Source: Draconibacterium orientale
GTDB lineage: Bacteria > Bacteroidota > Bacteroidia > Bacteroidales > UBA12170
Length of the DNA: 12,525 nucleotides
Assembly (NCBI GenBank): GCA_020718315.1
Contig: DYSK01000055.1
Span: forward strand, 1 to 12,525
Reading direction: 5' to 3'
The translations under genes and the position numbers were made by a program. The notes beneath the pieces were generated by a model, which did not search any database, was not told where the DNA came from, and saw only the letters and a program-made list of their open reading frames with translations. This document shows positions 7,639 to 12,525 of the stretch, in pieces; the first letter of the stretch is position 1; the number at the start of each line of letters is the position of its first letter.

Positions 7639-7659
7639 TATTTTTGTCCATTACTTTTG
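7639..7659 (+). promoter_or_regulatory. Two tandem -7 boxes before the secreted-protein gene
   Basis: TATTTTTG at 7639-7646 and TACTTTTG at 7652-7659 both match TAnnTTTG. The second ends 18 nt before the ATG at 7678, the same distance as the smpB box. I see no TTG at the right distance upstream of either, so the -33 element is weak. The 190-bp gap is shared with the divergent gmhA promoter, and I see no clear operator palindrome in it. Confidence 0.45.
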
Positions 7660-7677
7660 TGTAGTAGAATTTGAATT

Positions 7678-9243
7678 ATGCGTATTCGTGCGATTCTAGG
7701 AATTGTCATCTTTTTTGTTGTGTCTTCGCTTTATGCTCAGAAAGAAGTGGAGCAGGGCGTTTTGGATACTTTAAATATCCGAATGGAATTGAAATACAGC
7801 AAGGATAAGCAGCAAAATGAAATCAACAATATCCTTAGAGCCATTGCCTATACAAATCAAAAACCAGTCGAAACAATTTCTATCAATTGGTCGTTGGTTA
7901 CACATTATCAGGTATATAGATATGAAAATGGGAGTTTTAAAACCGAGGTTTCTATCAAACCGCTTCCTGTTGTGGGCGAAACCAAATTGTACGAGTTTTC
8001 TGCCGAAGATTATATTTTACCCAAACTAATCGGTTTTCGGCTTCGTATTTTCAAAGAAGACAAATCTTTGGTTTATTTGAAATATTTTAATGAAAAAACA
8101 CCTTCTGTAAAATCAGTAGACGAAATTGCTATGCTTTCGATGTGGCATCAGCGATGGGCCAAAGGTTACTATATCGTTATTGATGAGCATAATTTTCAGT
8201 ACAACAAAAACGATTATACGTTCGAAGAATGGTTTCAAATGACCAATGATTACAAAGCGGCTGAATTTTTCCTGAAAACACTTTCTGCTGAATATCAAAA
8301 TTTGCAACAAAATCCACCAAGCCCATTGCTCTTTTTGGTGAGAAGTTTGCGCGAATTGAATTATTTGACAAAGTTGTCTCAAATGCCCTTTTATCAAACA
8401 TTGGTAAAGTCAAAAAACGACCCCAATCAATTGGAAACAAAGATGAATTTGCTCGCGGCTTTAATGCAGTTGAACATCGAAAAATACAAAATCCATGCTC
8501 GAATTGAAGTAATCGAATCGCGAACAAATATCGAAAATTTGGTGGATGTTTATCTGGACGAAGAACATAAACTTTTGCAGAAAAAACTCGCTTTTGTAGG
8601 GATTTACAACGACTTATTCAATCGATTGGCCAATACTAAATATCCCGAAAATCTTTCGATAAATGATTTTAATTTATTCGATGTGTTTGATGCACATTCG
8701 ATAGGCGAAAAAACACCATCGCATATTGCTTTCGAAGACAGATTGTATGCGAAAAGTTTAGTGCAGATCGACGAATTAATACTGCAGGAAAACTTTGGTG
8801 AAGCCCTTTTTAAATTGAGCAACCTAGAAAATTTTGGCCGACAAACCCCTGCCGATGACAGCGATGAACTTCTATTTAATCAACTAAAAGCAAAAGCGGC
8901 TTATGGATTGTATCTGAATTATTTGGCTGTAGTTGACAAAGCTTTAAAAATAAAAAACACAAATTTGGCCGTTCAATACATTCAAAAAGCGAACGATTTT
9001 CAAAAAATCTATTTCAGAGAAATAATTACCAATGCGATGGTAGAAAAGAAATTGAACGAATTATTGGCCATTTGCTACAGCGATTATCAACGTTTGCTGG
9101 ATAAGAATTTAATACTCGAAGCGGCCGCCAAACGCGATACCATTCGGAGTCTTTTATTCGAATTTAGACTCGACGGACATGATGCTATGCTCAATCAGTT
9201 GAATTTTTCGGATAATCAGGCATTAAAAATAAAATCGAATTAA
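7678..9243 (+). CDS. Uncharacterised secreted protein, likely helical-repeat (TPR-like)
   Basis: I do not recognise this 521-residue protein. It begins with a clear signal peptide: MRIRA, then the hydrophobic LGIVIFFVVSSLYAQ, with likely cleavage by signal peptidase I near YAQ-KE (residue 20-21). There is no lipobox cysteine, so it should be periplasmic or exported rather than a lipoprotein. Residues about 25-120 alternate short polar and aromatic stretches (for example TISINWSLVTHYQVYRYENG), which looks like beta structure. From about 125 to the end it is mostly charged amphipathic helices. AKAAYGLYLNYLAVVDKAL and LAVQYIQKANDFQKIY at about 398-440 resemble TPR hairpins, though no canonical repeat register is certain. 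There is no catalytic motif, no C-terminal membrane segment and no recognisable secretion-tail domain. It is alone in its transcription unit, divergent from gmhA and followed by a terminator-like hairpin before prfA. A scaffold or envelope-assembly role is only a guess. Confidence 0.9.
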   Translation: MRIRAILGIVIFFVVSSLYAQKEVEQGVLDTLNIRMELKYSKDKQQNEINNILRAIAYTNQKPVETISINWSLVTHYQVYRYENGSFKTEVSIKPLPVVGETKLYEFSAEDYILPKLIGFRLRIFKEDKSLVYLKYFNEKTPSVKSVDEIAMLSMWHQRWAKGYYIVIDEHNFQYNKNDYTFEEWFQMTNDYKAAEFFLKTLSAEYQNLQQNPPSPLLFLVRSLRELNYLTKLSQMPFYQTLVKSKNDPNQLETKMNLLAALMQLNIEKYKIHARIEVIESRTNIENLVDVYLDEEHKLLQKKLAFVGIYNDLFNRLANTKYPENLSINDFNLFDVFDAHSIGEKTPSHIAFEDRLYAKSLVQIDELILQENFGEALFKLSNLENFGRQTPADDSDELLFNQLKAKAAYGLYLNYLAVVDKALKIKNTNLAVQYIQKANDFQKIYFREIITNAMVEKKLNELLAICYSDYQRLLDKNLILEAAAKRDTIRSLLFEFRLDGHDAMLNQLNFSDNQALKIKSN

Positions 9244-9259
9244 AGCCTTTTTGCTTGTA

Positions 9260-9308
9260 TTTGCGCTTTGTATGATTGGTAAAACAGAGCGCAAAATTTC
9301 TTATTTTT
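9260..9308 (+). terminator. Hairpin with T-rich tail after the secreted-protein gene
   Basis: Left arm 9260-9271 (TTTGCGCTTTGT) pairs with right arm 9284-9295 (ACAGAGCGCAAA) over 12 bp in RNA, with one U-G wobble and a 12-nt loop. A T-rich stretch (9297-9308) follows. It starts 16 nt after the stop at 9243. This fits an intrinsic terminator, although the tail is interrupted by a C and an A. It overlaps the prfA promoter. Confidence 0.5.
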
Positions 9309-9309
9309 G
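9276..9309 (+). promoter_or_regulatory. Promoter of prfA-pyrF
   Basis: A -33 TTG at 9276-9278, a 23-nt spacer and TATTTTTG at 9302-9309 (perfect TAnnTTTG). The box ends 14 nt before the prfA ATG. The -33 lies in the loop of the upstream hairpin and the -7 in its T-rich tail. The promoter lies downstream of the alternative TTG start of prfA, which argues against that start. Confidence 0.58.
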
Positions 9310-9323
9310 CAAAAAAATTTCAG

Positions 9324-10403
9324 ATGTTAGATAAGTTGGCCGGAATAAAAAGGCGTTATGAAGAAATTGGTGAACAAATGACCGACCCTGCAATTATGGC
9401 AGATATGAAGAAATACGTTCAATTAAATAAAGATTATAAAGAGCTGGAGCCTTTGGCTGAGGCATATATTACCTATAAAAACATTGTCGAAAATATCGAT
9501 TCTTCCAAAGAAATCATTAAAAATGAAAAAGATGAAGAGTTCAAAGAAATGGCGCGCGACGAACTCAATGACTTGATTCGCAGGAAAGAGCAACTCGAAG
9601 ACGACATCAAAACCATGCTCATTCCTAAAGATCCTCAAGATGCAAAAAATTGTATTCTTGAAGTCCGAGCCGGAACTGGTGGCGATGAAGCGAGTATTTT
9701 TGCAGGCGATTTGCTTCGTATGTATCAAAAATTTTGCGAAACAAAAGGCTGGAAATTTGATCTTGTCGATATGACGGAAGGTACCGTTGGTGGCTATAAA
9801 GAGGTGATTGTAAACGTGAGTGGAAAAGATGTTTACGGAACCATGAAATACGAATCGGGCGTTCATCGCGTTCAACGCGTTCCACAAACCGAAACGCAAG
9901 GCCGCGTGCATACTTCGGCGGCTACTGTAGCCGTATTGCCCGAAGCGGAAGAATTTGATATCGATCTAAATCCGGCCGATATTCGGAAAGATACCTATTG
10001 CTCTTCAGGACCAGGCGGACAAAGTGTAAACACCACCTATTCTGCAATTCGACTAACGCATGGTCCTACCGGAATCGTGGTAACTTGTCAGGACGAAAAA
10101 TCTCAATTGAAAAATTTTGACAAAGCAATGAAAGTTTTGCGTTCTCGTATTTACGAATTGCAATATGCCGAATATATGAATGAAATTTCTTCAAAACGCA
10201 AAACGATGGTTTCAACGGGCGATCGATCGGCAAAAATCAGAACCTACAATTATCCGCAAGGCCGCGTTACAGATCATCGAATTGGATTAACACTTTACAA
10301 TTTATCAACGATCGTAAATGGCGATATTCAAGAAATCATTGATAAATTGCAGATAGCCGAAAACTACGAACGCCTCAAAGAGCAAGAAGAAAAACAACTC
10401 TAA
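9324..10403 (+). CDS. prfA: Peptide chain release factor 1 (RF1)
   Basis: RF1 recognises UAA and UAG stop codons and releases the finished peptide from the ribosome. From the ATG at 9324 the protein has 359 residues, the usual length. GTGGDEASIFAGDL (about 117-130) opens the conserved core. The codon-reading tripeptide P-x-T is PQT at 187-189 within RVPQTETQGRVHTSAAT, which marks it as RF1 rather than RF2. The peptidyl-hydrolysis GGQ is at 231-233 within SSGPGGQSVNTT. A TTG at 9276 would extend the frame by 16 residues, but that codon is part of the likely promoter and the added residues do not look like RF1. No prmC (the GGQ methyltransferase often next to prfA in other phyla) is present. 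pyrF follows after 9 nt. Confidence 0.98.
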   Translation: MLDKLAGIKRRYEEIGEQMTDPAIMADMKKYVQLNKDYKELEPLAEAYITYKNIVENIDSSKEIIKNEKDEEFKEMARDELNDLIRRKEQLEDDIKTMLIPKDPQDAKNCILEVRAGTGGDEASIFAGDLLRMYQKFCETKGWKFDLVDMTEGTVGGYKEVIVNVSGKDVYGTMKYESGVHRVQRVPQTETQGRVHTSAATVAVLPEAEEFDIDLNPADIRKDTYCSSGPGGQSVNTTYSAIRLTHGPTGIVVTCQDEKSQLKNFDKAMKVLRSRIYELQYAEYMNEISSKRKTMVSTGDRSAKIRTYNYPQGRVTDHRIGLTLYNLSTIVNGDIQEIIDKLQIAENYERLKEQEEKQL

Positions 10404-10412
10404 AAATAGAAA

Positions 10413-11231
10413 ATGACTAAGCAGGAATTGATAAAACAGATTCGCAACAAGAAGTCGTTTTTATGCATTGGATTGGATAGCGATATCGATAAAATTCCAA
10501 AACATTTGCTTTCCGAGCAAGATCCTGTTTTTTCGTTCAACAAAGCCATTATCGATGCTACCAGCGATTTTGCCGTGGCTTACAAACCCAATACAGCCTT
10601 TTACGAAAGTCGCGGTTTGGCGGGCTGGCAAAGCCTCGAACGAACAATTGATTACCTGAACACAATCTCACCCAAGGTTTTTACGATTGCCGATGCCAAA
10701 CGTGGCGATATTGGAAACACTTCCACCCAATACGCAAAAGCCTTTTTCGAAAAACTTTCTTTCGATGCTATCACGGTGGCACCTTATATGGGAAAAGATT
10801 CTGTTTCGCCTTTTCTCGAGTTCGAAGGAAAATGGGCTATTGTTCTGGCACTTACTTCCAATACCGGTGCTTCCGATTTTCAATTTTCCGGAACTCACAA
10901 CCATCAGAATCAATTGTATCAACAGGTTTTAGAAAAGGCGAAGAATTGGGGATCTGATGAAAATATGATGTTTGTAGTGGGAGCAACCAAAGCAGAAATG
11001 TTGATTCAGGTTCGAAAACACATTCCAGATTATTTTATTCTTGTTCCGGGAGTTGGCGCTCAGGGTGGAAGCTTGGAAGAAGTTGTAAAATTTGGGATGA
11101 ACAAAGAAATAGGACTGTTGGTAAATTCTTCCCGTGGAATTCTTTATGCTTCGTCGGGAAAAGATTTTGCTGAAGCTGCTCGCTTCGAAGCCCATAAACT
11201 GCAACTTCAGATGGCAGAATTATTGTTTTGA
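10413..11231 (+). CDS. pyrF: Orotidine 5'-phosphate decarboxylase, type 2
   Basis: PyrF removes CO2 from orotidine 5'-phosphate to give UMP, the last step of de novo pyrimidine synthesis, in the cytoplasm. The 272-residue length fits the longer subfamily 2, not the roughly 230-residue E. coli type. Visible features are FLCIGLDSD (about 16-24), the lysine in AVAYKPNTAFYE (K58), and the catalytic DAKRGDIGNTS with D94, K96 and D99. The phosphate-binding end is LVPGVGAQGG, and NSSRGILYA is also present. The ATG at 10413 is preceded by an A-rich stretch rather than a Shine-Dalgarno. It lies 9 nt behind prfA and is very likely co-transcribed with it. Its last 12 bp overlap the end of the convergent gene. 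Confidence 0.97.
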   Translation: MTKQELIKQIRNKKSFLCIGLDSDIDKIPKHLLSEQDPVFSFNKAIIDATSDFAVAYKPNTAFYESRGLAGWQSLERTIDYLNTISPKVFTIADAKRGDIGNTSTQYAKAFFEKLSFDAITVAPYMGKDSVSPFLEFEGKWAIVLALTSNTGASDFQFSGTHNHQNQLYQQVLEKAKNWGSDENMMFVVGATKAEMLIQVRKHIPDYFILVPGVGAQGGSLEEVVKFGMNKEIGLLVNSSRGILYASSGKDFAEAARFEAHKLQLQMAELLF

Positions 11232-12525
11232 GTTTTCAGAAAATAATTTTACTTCAAAAGCATCGTAAATAGCTTGATGAATTTTAGTCCGAATATTTAA
11301 TTTACTTATTTTGTTATTGTCTGCATTTGGATACACTCTGTTTGATAAGAATATATAAACCAATTGAGAGTCAGGATCGGCCCAGGCATAAGTACCAGTA
11401 AAGCCAGAATGCCCATAACTTCGAGTTGAAGCACTTTGACAAACCGGTCCATCTGCCGAATATTTTGGATACGGTTTGTCAAATCCTAAACCTCTTCGAT
11501 TGTTTGTTTTGGTATTGTAAAATTGATAATCGGTGTATTTGTGAATAAGCGTGGAATCGAGCAATTGTTTACCGGCATAATAGCCGTTTTGGATCAAAAG
11601 TTGGAAAATGGCGGCCAAATCCTCGGCATTCGAAAACAATCCAGCATGACCACTCACACCACCAAGCATCGCTGCCCCTTGATCGTGTACATCGCCAAGT
11701 ATTATTTGTCTGCGAAAAACAGTGTCGTTTTCGGTTGGCGCAATTCGTTTTAAATCAAAATGTTGACGTGGTAAATATGAAATATTTTGCAAACCCATTG
11801 GTTGATAAAAAACCTGCTGCACAAATTGATCTAAGGCCATATTGCTCTGTTTTTCAATAATTTGGCAAAACCAGTAGAACCCTAAATCGCTGTATTTATA
11901 TTCTTTCGTAGCGCGAAGTTTCGACTTTGCAATGGTATCGTAAATTTTGAATGAATAATTTTTGTCGATGTACAAATTTTCTGCAACGCGAACCGAATGT
12001 TTATCATTTATACTATCCGAAAAAAAAAACGAATTCAACTTGTTTTGTTTGTCTAGCTCAATCAAATAATATGGAATCCAAGTGGCCAATTTTGCTTGGT
12101 GTGTTAGGATTTCAGAAATTTTAATTTCGGATTTATTGCTATTCTTCAGATAAGGTAAATAATTGGAAATAACTGCATCAGAATTAAACAAATTCTCTGC
12201 TTCTAATTTCATCAGAGAAATAGTGGTGGCGGCGATTTTTGTAATGCTGGCAAGATCATAGATTGTCTCCTTTTCAACTGCCACTGCATTATCATAGGTT
12301 TGATAGCCAAAAGATTTGGAATAGATAACTCGGCCTTCTTTTGCAACAACTATTTGACAGCCCGGAAATGCTTTTTGTTGAATCCCTTCATTGGCCAATT
12401 TATCTATAAGTTCTAATTTTTGACTATTCACTTTCACTTGCTCCGGAGAACCATAGCTCAATCTGCCTAGGGCTTTTGTAGATAAACCAAAGCCATTTTG
12501 ATATTTCTCATTCAGCGAAACAGGG
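11220..12525 (-). CDS. Beta-lactamase-like serine hydrolase domain, C-terminal part of a larger protein (probable GH3 N-acetylglucosaminidase fusion), 5' end outside window
   Basis: The frame is open from the TAA at 11220 to the right edge, so the true start lies outside. A TTG at 12461 is in frame but is an internal Leu codon: coding continues upstream as PVSLNEKYQNGFGLSTKALG. The visible domain is a class C beta-lactamase/PBP-like fold. Counting from the Leu at 12461, the Ser-x-x-Lys is SITK (S72, K75), the second motif is YSD (Y189), and the third is HSG (H350). VHDQGAAMLGGVSGHAGLFS is a typical block of this family. In Bacteroidota such domains are often the C-terminal half of proteins of about 1000 residues whose N-terminal half is a GH3 (NagZ-like) glycosidase, and the linker here resembles those. 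A role in cell-wall fragment recycling or turnover is inferred from the family. Real beta-lactam hydrolysis is unlikely. The gene converges on pyrF with a 12-bp overlap. Confidence 0.88.
   Translation of the reverse strand, partial: PVSLNEKYQNGFGLSTKALGRLSYGSPEQVKVNSQKLELIDKLANEGIQQKAFPGCQIVVAKEGRVIYSKSFGYQTYDNAVAVEKETIYDLASITKIAATTISLMKLEAENLFNSDAVISNYLPYLKNSNKSEIKISEILTHQAKLATWIPYYLIELDKQNKLNSFFFSDSINDKHSVRVAENLYIDKNYSFKIYDTIAKSKLRATKEYKYSDLGFYWFCQIIEKQSNMALDQFVQQVFYQPMGLQNISYLPRQHFDLKRIAPTENDTVFRRQIILGDVHDQGAAMLGGVSGHAGLFSNAEDLAAIFQLLIQNGYYAGKQLLDSTLIHKYTDYQFYNTKTNNRRGLGFDKPYPKYSADGPVCQSASTRSYGHSGFTGTYAWADPDSQLVYIFLSNRVYPNADNNKISKLNIRTKIHQAIYDAFEVKLFSENSKQ

Noticed and set aside
7488..7677. 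Possible operator, small RNA or riboswitch in the divergent region
   Set aside because: Apart from the -7/-33 matches I see no palindrome, conserved RNA fold or terminator there.
9276..9323. A 16-residue N-terminal extension of RF1 starting at TTG
   Set aside because: The TTG is the likely -33 element and the TATTTTTG box lies between it and the ATG at 9324. The 359-residue form from ATG has the normal RF1 start and length.
9423..9911. A 162-codon open frame on the minus strand inside prfA
   Set aside because: It lies fully opposite a highly conserved RF1 coding region and has no domain. Its composition is that of an antisense shadow.
1..12525. Mobile element, defence system, CRISPR, tRNA or toxin-antitoxin content
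   Set aside because: No transposase, integrase, direct repeat array, tRNA-like cloverleaf, nuclease or toxin pair was recognised, and no abrupt change of base composition is apparent by eye.

Overview
The window looks like a chromosomal housekeeping stretch from a member of the phylum Bacteroidota (Bacteroidetes). The evidence is the low GC content, repeated TAnnTTTG -7 promoter boxes just before start codons, the absence of clear Shine-Dalgarno sequences, and several phylum-typical protein forms: an HMG-CoA lyase with an HLHTT motif, an RF1 with a PQT tripeptide, a type-2 PyrF, and a protein ending in a beta-lactamase-like domain that appears fused behind a glycosidase. Genus or species cannot be told from the sequence alone.

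Layout. From 1 to 7487 every gene is on the minus strand. Read in the direction of transcription, from right to left, they are: gmhA, a GmhB-like HAD phosphatase, a sodium:solute symporter, an SPFH/prohibitin-like membrane protein, an HMG-CoA lyase homologue, smpB, a 14-helix MFS drug-type exporter, and a family-4-type glycosyltransferase that runs off the left edge. A 190-bp divergent region (7488-7677) separates these from a plus-strand block: an unrecognised secreted 521-residue protein, prfA (RF1) and pyrF. From 11220 to the right edge a minus-strand gene converges on pyrF and overlaps its end by 12 bp. It is the C-terminal part of a larger protein with a serine beta-lactamase-like domain.

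How the genes work together. gmhA, the HAD phosphatase and the symporter are spaced by single bases and form one translationally coupled unit. The first two fit heptose (sedoheptulose-7-phosphate) metabolism for envelope glycans, and the symporter substrate is unknown. smpB (ribosome rescue) and prfA (termination) both serve the end of translation but are in separate transcription units. prfA and pyrF form a tight pair. The rest look like independent housekeeping or envelope functions.

No stretch over 300 bp lacks a gene. I see no tRNA, rRNA, CRISPR array, insertion sequence, phage or defence gene. I found no convincing new multi-gene system. The points most worth a second look are the uncharacterised secreted protein, the fixed spacing between -7 boxes and start codons (implying very short mRNA leaders), the overlapping terminator and promoter before prfA, the degraded zinc loop of the GmhB-like enzyme, and the truncated fusion enzyme at the right edge.
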